From: Agelaius tricolor
Lineage: Eukaryota; Chordata; Aves; Passeriformes; Icteridae
Length of the DNA: 64,000 nt
Reading direction: 5' to 3'
NCBI GenBank assembly: GCA_023055355.1
Contig: JALJCS010000004.1
Location: forward strand, 29,230,744-29,294,743
The position numbers and the translations under genes are program-made. This document shows, one piece after another, positions 1-12,700 of this stretch. The notes under the pieces were generated by a model. It worked only from the letters and a program-made list of their open reading frames with translations, ran no database searches and had not been told where the DNA came from. Each line of letters opens with the position of its first letter. Positions within the stretch are counted from its first letter, which is position 1.

Positions 1-676
1 AATCATCCAATCATCTTTTCAATCATAGAGGGCAACCCCCTCACCTTCCCATCTCTGTCTATCATGGACAGAGTGGCCAGCCTCTTCCAGCTGTCTGTCC
101 TGAACAGTTTTAGTCATTGGTTGAAGTGCTCTAATAATGTGGTTCATTCCACCAAGTCTCAGCAATAGTGATCAGGCCATAGTTTTCCAGATGCACCAGA
201 GAATGGACCAGTGTGACATTTTGAAATGCATTGGAACCCTGCAGGTCATTTCAAAGAAGGTAAAAGGATAATAAAACTGTTCTATAAGGAAATCCCATTT
301 CCAAGATTTGTATTAGATTTTTAGCTTCATCAGTGACACCTGACACATTCAGAAAGAATTTGGGTATTCCTTGGGGTCATTAGTGCTTCTTGTTTAACAG
401 CAGCAATGAAATGGTGGACATAGACAAGGCAGCTCTCAAGAGCCAGGTCACATAGGATTTCAGAAATACTTGTTAACATCTACATTTCTGTAGTTTATAT
501 CTATATTGAATGATCTTTTTGCTACTTTCATGGAAGAAGCTTGTAAAGCATGGTTAGGCCACTTTAAAAAATCACTATCAATAGTGGCACAAAGCAGGTT
601 TTAATATTAAATTGTGAAAGTGCAACTTTATAATAGAGTTTGATCACAAGGTTCACTCAATTGCTTACTACAGAGT
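1..676. other. Unassigned AT-rich non-coding DNA
   Basis: I see no open frame with recognisable protein similarity, no RNA gene and no clear repeat in this stretch. It lies directly beside a possible decayed LTR (677-1119), so part of it could be old retroviral internal sequence. I could not match it to any retroviral motif. Confidence 0.5.
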
Positions 677-1119
677 TGTGGTGGTTTAATACCAACAGGA
701 AATTACACCTCCAAGAAGTCAATCCCATTCCCCCAAACCCCTCCAGTAAGAGTGCAACAAAGAAAGAGACTATGGATTGAAACAACAACTCACTGAAAGC
801 AAGAAGCAATGGAACAAGAAACACACAGTAACAGTAGTGATATTAGTAACAAAAATGTGCAAAAATAGAAGGTGCTTTAAACACTAAAGTTGTTCACCAT
901 CTTGACTTATTTCCACATGGCCACCAAGACAGAGACAAACTGGGAGGCACTTCCCATGGGTGACATCACATGGACCTCAGGACAAGGTGACAGGATGGTG
1001 GTCACTCCTGTGCTCAGCACTACACAGCTTCCTGGGACAAAACCATGATGATGGATGCTTCCACAGCTAGCTTTTCCCAACACCAAGCCTGGGAAAATAA
1101 AAAAAAACTATGACGGACA
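677..1119 (-). mobile_element. Possible decayed solo LTR (avian ERV)
   Basis: On the minus strand this ~440-bp block would start TGTCCGTCATAG and end AAACCACCACA, so it has the TG...CA ends of a retroviral LTR. Inside it has an A-rich stretch with AACAAGAAACACACAGTAAC (about 811-830) and GTGACATCACATGG near 959-972. Both resemble features I know from avian ERV LTRs, and the second has a counterpart in the clear LTR at 9179. The flanking bases do not form a convincing target-site duplication. The similarity is from memory, and this could be unique sequence. Confidence 0.33.
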
Positions 1120-4100
1120 AACCTCCATCAATCAAAAGGACGATTGAAAAGCTAGATTGTCCTTGTTGCACTGTGCTGCCCATTTCCAGACCACTTCACT
1201 CCACTGAAGCTCAGGCTCAGCTAGGATTTGCTGCAATTATAACACTGACTTTATTATAGACTTCCAATAGCAACATTAATACTGTAATTCATTCACAAGT
1301 ACACACAAGAGGGAAAAAGATGTATAGATTTCTATCTATGTATGTAAAGATACCCATCAAAAATTCCACTCAGAGTCAGTGAAATACTCACATAAAATCC
1401 CATCATCTTTCTCAACAGGCATGGCTTATACCTCAAGGACTATGTATGTGCATGGGAGTGGGTAGCCATCTAGGACTCATCATCAGTGAAAGAAGGTCTT
1501 TTGGGTATTAAAAACTTAAGCTCTAAGTGAACCCAAAACTTGAGCATTAGTCAGCTCCAAAGGGCATCCCACTCAGGGATGTGCTGCCACAGCCTGCTGA
1601 AGTCCAGTGGAGATCAAAGGATCTCACTTAGGGACCCCTGTTATGAGATGCTTGGCTTTAGTCAACACTAAGATTCCATCCTAGTCATAAACCAAGTTGG
1701 TAACTACTGGATTTTTTTTTTTTCCAAAAAGTCTAATAGCTATGGTATTGAGCTACAATTCAGGTAAGTTATTTGCCAAGGGTGAAAAAGATAGCTGTTT
1801 ATTCTTTTCTCCTGACCTTGGTTAGGCAAATGAAATTTTTTTAAAGTCAGAATTATTTGCAATTTTACCATGCAAGAGCTCTTGCTGTGATCAAGGGTTC
1901 TTCACTACCCAGTTGGTATTATAAAGGGGTGTGTCTTTGCTCAGATGGTTTGTTCAAGGCTTATCAGGAGCTTTTGAGATCCTAGAGCAAGACAGAGGAG
2001 GGGGTAGAGGATACACCACCACATAAGGGATTATGCCTGGACTATATCTTTGGCAGTAGGTCACAATGTTGATGAATTTTCTTGTTTCTTTCCTTCTCCA
2101 TTTATTTCTTAATCAAAAGACCTGGAGAGAATGTTATAGAGTGGACATGATGTCAGTGGTGACTGTCCTCTTCTAAAACCAGCAAATTTTTTTCCTTTCC
2201 CTTTGCCTGTCAGCAAAGCTGTCTGAAAAGAAAGACCATTGCTTGCTTTCCAGTACATTTCTCCTGCTGAAGCAATTTCTTCTTCATCACATCCTTGCTC
2301 ACTTTTCAGAACATTTTCTCTTTCAGCCCATTTTTCTTCCTGGACAACACAGGCTTAAGGAAGTATGTACAGACACAGATGCAGTAGTTCTATAAAAGAA
2401 CAATGCAACAATAATCAGGAAGGCAATTTTTAGTCAACAGATTAACAAAGTAAAATTGCTTTTTCTTTTACTACAGCTCCTATGCACTACATCAATAAGC
2501 AACAAGTACGAATAGTAATTTACTATGACATTAAAAACAGACAAAGAATAAAACTATGGAGGTAGTAGGTTACCTTCCCTTGTATCTAAACCCCAGATGA
2601 AAGAATCAGGGAACAATACTCAAACAAAATGTGGATTATCTTTAACAACTATCTTTAAAAATGTGGAGAAAGACAGCAAAATTAAATAACTCAATACAAT
2701 AATTTGTGAATTTGTGAGATGCTAGGTTCTTGTTCTGATGCAACACAATAAGCAATGTTGTTTTAGACTCATCTCTGCTGCCTGACACAAATGCAAAGAG
2801 CATCTGAGCACTGGTGCCCAGAGCTCACTATAACTGCCTTTTTGCTTGCCCTCGGTCTTTTTCTTTGTCCCACTGCCTGCTTATTATTTCTTCCCACAAA
2901 AAACCTGTAGTCCTTGAAGAAGTAAATGCAGAGATTTAGGGAGATGATCTGTCTACTGTGCAGGTAAGTCTGGTTTTCTCCTTTTTAGGTAATGCATAGT
3001 ATTCAATAGGATAATGGCAACCTGGTAAGGAGAAATACAGTTCCTGTGGCAAGGACTGTCAGCAACCAGCAGCACAGTCAATCACTTCTCTGCAGCTGCT
3101 GTGCCAGTTGCTGAAGGACACCTGGCACCAGTCGAGGATTCATGAGCCAGAGTGTCATGCTCCCTGCTCAAATTCATGAGCCAGGCCATAAAGGGGTTGT
3201 TGAGATTGCCAGCCATTCCCAGCAATGTGGTTGTGCTGCTGGCTTTACACAGCAATGCTACCTGACAAATTCTAGAACCATGCTCTCTGGGAGACCACTT
3301 TTACCAGATAACAAGAGTGATTCAATTCCTGCAGTATTCCACAGTATCTTATAAAACATGAAAGAGAAGCTGCTTCCCTTTGGTGCAGAACCCAGATATG
3401 TTGGCAAGATAGAGGGCATGCAACAAATAAGCACATATGTGCTATGGGCAGTCCTGCTGTGTGAGGCAGTGCTTGAGAGCTTGAGAATTGAGCATCTTTA
3501 TCAATGGCATACAGGTGGCATGGATGACACACAATAGCCAAGGCTGGGCATACCTCCAAAACCAGGTTTTGTGCTATGAGTTTGCCTTTACTGAACTGTG
3601 AGGTTAGGTAGTGGGCATTGGAAACTTGCTCACTGTTGTATTTTTACTACTTCTTTATTCTCCATACTCAGTGCATTAATATTGGTTGTCTGGCTAATCA
3701 GAAATATGGGTAAGGTCCTGAACCCAGAATCACATCTAATGTTGAATAGGAATCAGTTGTTCAGCAGTTAGAGCTATGACTCTGCTAAGCAGCAGAACTG
3801 GGAATTTAATTCAGTTACATATGTGTTGGCTTTCTAAAGGAGGAGATTGAAAAACAGCAGAAATTCCACAATATCAAATAGGCAGAATAAATATATTAAA
3901 ATTAAAGATTCTCAGTCTCTGTAACAATAGAGGTCAATCAAGAAAATAAACTATTAAAAACTACCTATTTCCTCTGTGAGAGTTATTTGGCTGATTTTAC
4001 ATTTTCCAGGAATCACTTGTTACTACACTTATAAATTGAACTGAAATATACAAAGTGGAAATACAGTTCTTAAAAGGAGGAGGAAGGTGAGACAAAGTTA

Positions 4101-5102
4101 ATGCAGAGCTGTGGCTACAATGATATTCAAGAAAACACAGACCTGTGGTACAGGAATTTCCAGCTCTAAGATTTTGTGTTCTGTTTTATTCTATAACTTA
4201 GTTGCATGGACTAACATAAATTTTAAAGTATGGTTCAGTTAAAATTATTTCCCCTCCTCCTAAATTGCATTTAGAACTTCTATTAAATTGTATTTTGTAC
4301 TTTGTTGGTGCAGTGAATTATGTTTCTGCTTTGAAATAATGAGTCTGTCTTTCAAATATTGTTGAAAGGAGACAGAGTATGCTGAAGTCTTCAGTTTTCA
4401 AGATATTTTTTATGGATCTCTTACCATCTCAATTAAGGTGAGTGGTCTAAACTGAAATCTAGAGTAGAGAATATTCAAGTCTCTGAAGACTTAACTGCTA
4501 CATTCCAGTTGAACATTTTCTTCTCCTCTTTGTTAGCTGTCCTAAAGGCAAACCTCTTAGCCTTGAACTTTCTCTGTACTTTTAACTGGCATCTTAAGGG
4601 ATTGTTAAATATGGGTCTGTTCAATCTTCTGTCAGTTCAGTCAGGCCCTTGAAATTATATTTTCTTTCTCTAGCAATGGAGCCTGTCACAAGTACCATCA
4701 TCTAGCATAGTTTCAACTTACTACTTTATAGTAGCATGGCCATTTCCACTATTTGATTTGGACAACAAAATTATGTATTAGAGGGATGTGCATTATGAAA
4801 TAGCACATCAATTTAATGCCCCAGAAAACTTGGATTTCACAGTACCATGCCCTCAAAACAAAGTAAAGCCAACATTTGCAGAGGTAAAAGCTTGACAATG
4901 CTTCAACTGCTGCAGAAAACTGCTGAGCATGTGGGAATTGGGTCCATATATAAATATTACATACCCCAAAACTCTGTGTAAACATCAGAAAGAATGTGGC
5001 TTAAATTAACAAGAAAAGGAGTTTCGTGATAAAGGCGCTCCCTAGCCCATTAACTGGACATTAGTTACAGTCTGACACGTGTTTTCAAAAATTTGGGCTG
5101 CA
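1120..5102. other. Unassigned AT-rich non-coding DNA
   Basis: About 4 kb with only short chance open frames, for example near 3142-3354 (plus) and 3272-3559 (minus). Neither resembles a protein I know, and neither shows a plausible exon structure. Short poly-T runs are present. I see no repeat family that I can name. Confidence 0.5.
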
Positions 5103-5179
5103 GGGTTTTTTTGGTTGTTGGTGGTGGCTTTGGTTTGGGTTTGGTTTTTTTTGTTGTTGTTGTTTTTGGGGGTTTTTTT
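5103..5179 (+). repeat. G/T-rich low-complexity tract
   Basis: About 77 bases composed almost entirely of G and T (one C at 5128). TTTGG, TTGTTG and GGGTTTTTTT blocks are mixed rather than arranged as a clean tandem repeat. Similar G/T or complementary A/C tracts recur at 18466, 45522, 47039, 48140 and 60238. It is low-complexity sequence with no known function. Confidence 0.75.
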
Positions 5180-8100
5180 CCTTTGTTAAAATCTGTCAGA
5201 TTCTTCATGGTACTTAAACATAGTTTAAAGTATTTAATTTCCTTGGTGGTTTCCTTAAAGTAAATCTTTCATGAAAGTCTCTACAAGTGTTGTATTATTT
5301 ATCTGAAGCTAGTCTCTCAAACTGGTCTTTTGGATGCATATGCAACAAGGCTTACTTCTTAAACCTGACTTCTATTAAATCATAATTCATTTCAATTTTC
5401 CTTTGCTCACTTTTTGAGTAAATAACCATGTACATTAAAAGAACTCAACCAAGTTCTGTACTTATGATAAAAAGCTTTTATTAGGTATTTTCATGACATT
5501 GAGATGCTGGTAGAAAAATACTAGGTTTTAGCCTTAAAGACAACAGGGCTTAGATTGTGATTAATAATTGCTTTATGGAGCATTTATATTTTAAATACAT
5601 TATTTTTAACTATGTCAGGATGATATTTTTCCCCAAATACTATTTGAAGCAAATCTTGCTATAGCATGGATTATTATTTAGGTAGATTTCATTCATGAAA
5701 CTGAATGACCATTTTTGCACATAACTGCTGCTTGTCTTCTGGTGACTAAAAAGGGCCCAATAACTAAAGACATAGAAAATATGTCGTTAAACACACACAT
5801 AGAGATAGTACTCCACAGCTAAGCAAAGTATCCATATTTTTCTTTTAGAGAAGCAGCAGTCTGCCTGCCCTAGTTCTCTGAATAGACTTGACTTCTTTTC
5901 TTTATACATAATTATGTTTGACATTAAAAGTATAACTTCCCATGGGAGAATGAACTCCACATTTAAGCAGTCAAAGGAGAAAGTATAAAATAAATATGAT
6001 TAACACTTTTGGGAAAACACAATCATATAAAGCATTTGTTTCTCAGTCAGTCCTGAATACATTCTAATTAGCTTTGTTTTTTTCCTGTAGGGCTCACTCC
6101 TGATTACACAGTATCATATTTTTTTTTTCTAGATTCAGTATTTGCACTAGGTAACTCTAGGAATTGCAAAGACTCATATGTAATTTTTTATTTTGAAATG
6201 TTTGGTGTCATTTTTCTTTCTTGTTTTTGCTATCTCCTACCTGTTATCCCTCCTTTCTCTGTGTTTTCTGTTACTCTTTGAACATTTAAGGACTCTGTCT
6301 TATTACAAAACAATACATTTAAAAAAAAGGATAAATTGAGGTTGAAACGTTAATTCTGAAAACTGTTCATTAATTCAGAATTCTGTTCTACTTTTTCTAA
6401 TGCACTTTTAAGGTAAACACAGCATGGGCACTGGAGGGGTATTAATACTTTTTAAAAATTTAAAAGAGCATAAGTGACATCACACTGGCAAGGCTAGAAT
6501 ATGGAGATCTGCATCACAGATCTTTCTCAGCTACTGTTTACTGATGATTATGTGATGTTGGTGACATCCCTTCATTTTTTATTGGACAGCACCTATTATG
6601 GCTGCCTATTTAAGATTGCACAAGTACAGCGAAATCCTCAGATGAGCAAGACAGCGGTTTCAGGGTAATTTCCTTTTTAAAAAGAAGGCCAAGACTGATG
6701 AATCTTGAGTAAATCCCAACTGTGTGAGAGCTTGGAAGAAAGTAATAATAGACATTTCTGTTCATCAGTGCTCTCTTTCTCATTTTTTTTCAATATGTCC
6801 TTTACTTAGCTGCCTGGTTCCTGCTTCTTATTTCATTTTTCTCCTCTATGTATATCTTATGTCCATATCTCTACGCCAGAATCACTCATGACACCATCGC
6901 CCTTCTTTCCCACCAGCTTTCAGTTCTAATTTCACTTTTTTCCCACCACTGTCTTACCCCTCTCAGATCTATCTTCCATTTCTCAGCTTTGTCACTCATG
7001 AAACCTGGATAACAGATAAGAGACATTGAATTCTTTAATGAGGCCTCTTTTCTGCCCCTCGTACTGATACCCTGGACCAGCGCAACCCCTACAAGTATAG
7101 ACTGTAAGTGGAGGATTTGATTGCCAAGTTCTTTAAGTTGGTTCTGATGATAGGTGAAGATTGATCTTTCAGATGCTTTTAATTTATCCAACTTGCTTAA
7201 TTATAGTCAAAGAGATGGTTCATCAAGATCTTGGTTCCCTTGAAAATGTTTCACTTTTTCACTGAAAAACAGGAAGATATAAGTGAGCAGTAGTGGGTTG
7301 GGGTGGGTTTTTTTCTTTTTTAAAACAAATTAGAAACATGTTTATCTTAAAATTTTCTTTGCAAAATTTTTCATCAAACACAGGGAATACTTAACTCCAA
7401 ATAGTCAAAAGTTTGCCTATGTTTATTAAAGATCTGGCAAAACAATCCAGCAGTGAGGCTTCTTACATAGCTGTAGGCTAAACCTGTTAAGATTCCTAAT
7501 CTTGGACAATGTACAAAGATGAAGGAAGATACCTACAACATTTTCTGGCTTTTGCAGACAGATACAACATGGAGAGAAGGAAGGGTATAAATCAAAGAAA
7601 GAAATTTCACTACAGGCAGCTCCTCCAAAGCTGAAAAGACCATCTTTTTTAGGGATAGTAATCAGACAAACTTATATTGGAAGTATTTTTCTCTACAGCA
7701 TTGATTTTTGTTACCATAAAATTGTTTGTCATGGATACAGTCTAACCTGGAAGACTGTCTTGACCAATCTGGCACTGAAAAATGTAAGAATATGGGATCA
7801 GGTCCTTTTCTCCTGAAGGTGTACCATACTTCAGCAGTTTCAGCTTGCTTCAGGCATGCTGCTTGGTCTCGTTCAGGAGGACATTAAAGAAAGCAGACAG
7901 AAATCTCCAGAGCAAGGCAAGAATTTCACAATCTTGCATTTTATAATCTTATTTAACCTTCTGAGTTTTTTCCCCTTTGTTCCTGAATGTTTCTGGTAAC
8001 CTTATAATTACCTACATAGCTTTATAATCAATGCAAAAGAAAAATCTATTGCCATTAATTATACAATCATTATTAATGATTTAGATATTGTGATATGGCT

Positions 8101-9178
8101 AATGCTGCAAATAGAATCACATTTAATCAGGAAGTTGGAGCACAAAAGTTTGATTTCATGTCACAGACTTTAAAGTGCACAAGTTCTGAGCACAATTACT
8201 GTGGTATGAAATCCATATGCATTTGTGTTGTTTCCATGGCATAAAAAGAGTAATGAGCAAAACTGAACAGAACTTTTTTTTAGTAACATATCAGTTATAT
8301 AAAATAAATGCTTACAGTTTCAAACTTGTATAAAAGCTTTTTAATGCCATTTTAGAAAAGGACTGGAACATGATGCATCAGCTTTACTAAAGGGGATGGA
8401 TAAAAGATGAAATAAAGATGAGACTCACCAGAAAATAGCTTTCCTGACCTCATCTGGCTTCTTTCTTTCCCTGCAGAGCTGTATTTCCATGCTGTCCAGG
8501 ATCATTGTTATAGCAAATTGACCAACTAGAGAAATATTAAATATAAAAATTACTGAGGTACTCTTCTGCTCTTTATGTTTGGGATGCATATAATTTGTAT
8601 TCCTTACTCTACAATATAAATATTTAAAAGTGAGGTTGTGGAGATTGATGCAAAGTACATGGGACATGACATACCTTAAATTTTCAATTTTCTTGCATCA
8701 TTCACAACCTAAAAGCATGATGATGCAGTGATTCGTAGTTGTCTTTTAACAGCAGTAGTTAAAAATGCAAGTGAATGTTTGCAAGCTTAGGCTCAAGAAA
8801 ATGCAAACCATTCTTATGTCAACATAGTAAGACATATAATTCTTATATTAAAATAGATAAAATATTTTTACTGTATTAGAACAGAATTTTAGAGTAGATA
8901 TTTTATAATATATTTTATAAAATGTAGTGAGGAGAAATGAGAAAAAATATGGTGAAAATCAGAAAAAAGAATAGAGTGTCCATTCATCTGACACGTATCA
9001 GTTGTGATTTTGACAATTTTCAAAGTATTGTCAAGACATCTTTTAGTTTTATTTTTTATGTCATTAACAGGCATAAAAGAAGAAATTTTAATTATTTTTC
9101 TATCTGTATCATTAATATTTCATGGTATAGTAAACTTTCAAAGCTGGGAAACTCTAGAATGTTTTGATCGTGCACTAC
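5180..9178. other. Unassigned AT-rich non-coding DNA
   Basis: About 4 kb of AT-rich sequence without a recognisable gene or repeat. A short inverted repeat AGATCTG/CAGATCT occurs near 6503-6523. Open frames here are at most about 100 codons and show no protein family features. Confidence 0.5.
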
Positions 9179-9769
9179 TGTCATGGTTAAAACCCAGTCA
9201 GACACAAGCTCCATGCAACTGATCACTGACTTCCCCACCAGTGGGATCAGAGAGAGAATCAGAGGAGTGATAAAAGCTAGAAAACCTGCGGGCTGAAATA
9301 AAAACAGTTTAATGGGAAAAGCAAAAACCATGCACACAAACAAGCAAAACAATGAATTAATTCAGTGCTTCCCATGGGCAGGTGGGTGTTCAGCCAGCTG
9401 CAGAAGAGCAGCGCCCTATCCTGCATGACAGTAACTTGACAAGACAAATGCCATCACTGCATATGCCCCCCTCGCTCCTTCTTCTCCCCACTCTATCTAC
9501 TGAGCGTGATGCCACATGGTCTGTAATATCCCTTGGGTCAGTTTGGGTCACCTGTCCTGGCTGTCTCCTTCCAAACTCCCAGGCTCCCCCAGTCTCCTCA
9601 CCAGTGTGGAGTATGAAAAGTAGAGAAGGCCTTCGCTCTGTGCAAGTCCTGCTCAGCAATAACAACACCAGCTCTTTACTATCAACCCTCTGTTCAGTGA
9701 AAATCAAAACTGAGCCCAATACCAGTCACTGTGAAGAAAATTTACTCTACCCCAGCCAAAACCAGCACA
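9179..9769 (-). mobile_element. Solo LTR of an avian endogenous retrovirus
   Basis: Read on the minus strand, this 591-bp element begins TGTGCTGGTTTTGGCTGGGG and ends TTTTAACCATGACA, so it has the canonical TG...CA LTR ends. The start (tandem GGTTTTGGCTGGGGTAGAG and an AATTTTCTTC block), the middle (a CATGTGGCATCA-type segment near 9508-9518) and the end match a very common avian LTR type that I recognise. No second LTR and no gag, pol or env sequence is seen on the internal side (right of 9769), so it looks like a solo LTR left by LTR-LTR recombination. The five flanking bases (ACTAC left, GCTAT right) share the central CTA and differ by two transitions, so a decayed 5-bp target duplication is possible. 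An open frame of about 150 codons on the opposite strand (9382-9840) is an accident of the LTR sequence. The exact Repbase family name is not assigned. Confidence 0.85.
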
Positions 9770-12700
9770 GCTATCAAAAGGAGATGGCTGAATCCTGTCC
9801 TTACATACAAGATCATTGTGGTCTTAGTTTCATCCAGTAGAACCTACATTTATCATCTGGTATTTGTTTTAATTAATTAATGTTTGCTTCATCTTTTTTA
9901 ACTCCCTGCAGAAATGCTATTTGTGGTACAGCATATCAGCATTGCTCAACTCTTTTTATCAGGGACTCCCATGGTTCTTTTCTATTAGCAGGAAGCACAT
10001 AGACTCCAGCCTTTCTCTTCTTCATCAATACCTGTTCTGTCCAAACAGGAAGATTATTCTCCATGTGTACTAAAGGATCCCTAAAGCATGTACATGTGCA
10101 CTGATGTTTCCTGATTATTTGCTCCTTATAACAAAAGAGTGCAGTTTGGCAGCTAGTTGCACAGAGAAATGCTGCCATTTTTTTAGACACACTGAAGAGA
10201 ATCAAGGGAATAGATGAATTTCTGTAATTGTGGTATCTGACAGCCAAATTTAAATTTCCTGGGAACTGGAAAAGGATTTAGTTGTGCCCCTCTGCTCTAT
10301 AAGGCATGATCAGTAAGTCCAGTATGACAAGAGATGAGCTGAAATGACCCTAGCATAAGCAGTGACCAGAAGCAATTCAACTACTTCTCATTATTCCTTA
10401 ACCCCTTTAGGACTTGGGGTAAGGAAGTGGAAGGAGACAGCCACAGGAGTGGTGGTGGATGAAATGTTTAGGCAGAGGAACCCAGCTGAATAAATTGTTT
10501 TTGTGAGCCACAGATCACCTAGGATGGCAGGTGAAGAATATCTTACAGCATGGAACTTTTTAAAAAGGTATACTACACAGCTTCTCTTAGAGGATTTTGA
10601 AGATCATGTACTGCTGTTCTTCTCAGTCACAATCCCATCTCATGAACTATGTTGTCATCTCTGTCATGTGACAGGAGCAGAGGCAAATGCTGTTCTGCCA
10701 GGCATGGTTTAGCCACAAATCAAAAATTTGTCCCTGGTTCATCAGCACAGTGTGGAAACATCCACTACTTGACAAGGTATTCATGCATAACTTGTCCAGG
10801 CATAACATTCCCCATGTTACTGAGCAGGGCTGACTGTTTGAAAGAAAGGTTGTGGAACCAGCACAAAGTGAACAGCAAAAAGTGGGCTGCAAAAGTCATC
10901 CATTGTTTCTACTGCAGTGCAACTGTGAGCTAATATGAGTAGAGCAAGCTGCCAACTTCCATAGCTATGTGTTCCCCTCCCTGGAATTTAAAATAGATTT
11001 TTTTAATGCTGCACTAATCTGCTAAAATTGTAAATGCCGATAGATTATATGCTGCACTATGAAGGGGAAAAAAAAGTTTATCTACTCTAGCAAAACTGGA
11101 AGGAAGTTTTCTAATTTTAGGTTGCTAATTTGATGCAATTGTTCTTCAAAGAGAGGTGACATTTCCACTAGCTAATATAAAACACACCTTAGTTTCCTGG
11201 TCTGTAGATCCAAAGACACACAGTTTATACTAGTTACCCTTAGGCACAGCAGCAGTGTCACCTCATACCCTTGCAAGGGTTTTGAGCTAGTTCTTGAAGT
11301 GAATAGACCCTGTGATGCCTTGAAGGGAAAGGATGAAAGCTGGATTGGCAGAGAAAGCAGAGGGATATCTCATGGATCCCTTTCACTTTTTGATTTAAAA
11401 CTTTGGAAAATACAAGTAATTCTCAGTTTTTGTGCCCACATTTTTTAGCAATTATGAAATAAAACTAAAACTCATCCACTAGCTTCAAAAATTTTGCCTC
11501 TGGGTGTGTAGAACATATGATGATATACAGACATATAGTGCAAAATGTTTAAAAAAGTAAGGGCTAAAAGTCAGACCTCTTCTGTTTTTATGAGACAACA
11601 TTTAAGGATTTCAAGGAGGAAGAAATATGTGTTATTTAATTTAATTTGAAGCGCTTTCTATGTTCTCACAGTATCCCTGCCCAGTTTTCTCTGACATATG
11701 GATAAGCTGAATATTCCAACCTAAAAATTCTTTTATTTCAACTGAAAGAGAAAGGAATACATGCTAAAAAATGAATAGACCTACTTAATGTATCATTCCT
11801 GAAACTACCTATTAATGTAAAATACATGAATCCCAGGAGCAAATTCAATTCAGAGATACAAAGTAAAGTGCTCCTCTGGGCACACCTCCCGTTCAGTACA
11901 GGTTTTTATGTTTCTGCAGAGTTGTTTTGACATGTACACATACTGGATGATCCTATATTCATCAACATGACAACATATTTCTTAAGATCTCAAACATGTA
12001 AAAAGAAATGGTCCATTTACAGGTTGATGGTCATTGAGAAGAATGAAAACCTTAAATACGAGTTCACCAGATACATTCAGTAGGTTCCTTTCCAATGTGT
12101 CACATCGAAAAAAATAGAAGTTGTAATTTCACAGGTCTCCTTCTATTTTACTTTCCCTGATTTATTACTAAGATTGTACTTTACTTCTAAGCCGAGATTC
12201 TTACAGATAAGCCTTACAGTCAGAAGAAGGATAGAAATAGTAAGAGCAAAAATAAAGCACTGAAAATATAGCCCAAAATTTTAAAGTCCTTTTAGCATAA
12301 TAATATGTGCAAGCAGAAGCTTATCTTTGAGTGAAATTATATAACAGCTTCCAAGGTGATTTAGGCATAAAATGTAGACTTTTACTTTTTAGTCAAAGAA
12401 TATGAATGCAGTTATTAAAATATTTGTTGCTAATACATTTTAATTATGGTAATGGAGGTGTTTTAATTCTAGGAGATGGTAAAATTGAAAAAAAACCCAT
12501 GGTTCTTAAGTTTGGTTTTGTTTTCATAATAACATAATGCAGAATTTATTTTCTGGGAAAGATAAGTTTCATTTTTTGCCATATCTTTAAAAATAATTTT
12601 TAGACCTCCCTAAAAATTTTTAGATTTTTTTTGTAAACTTAGTATTAAGAAATCCACTTGGTTTTACACATTTACACATAGTCATGAGCAAAAATTAACT

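Noticed and set aside
2559..2571. GAGGTAGTAGGTT match to the 5' part of let-7 microRNA
   Set aside because: The following sequence cannot form the let-7 stem, no complementary arm is present within about 80 bases, and a 13-base match can occur by chance.
3142..3559. Overlapping frames of 70 and 95 codons on opposite strands
   Set aside because: No recognisable family, no splice or promoter context, and lengths expected by chance in 64 kb.
9382..9840. 152-codon open frame on the plus strand
   Set aside because: It runs antisense through the minus-strand LTR, which contains no genes. No domain is visible.
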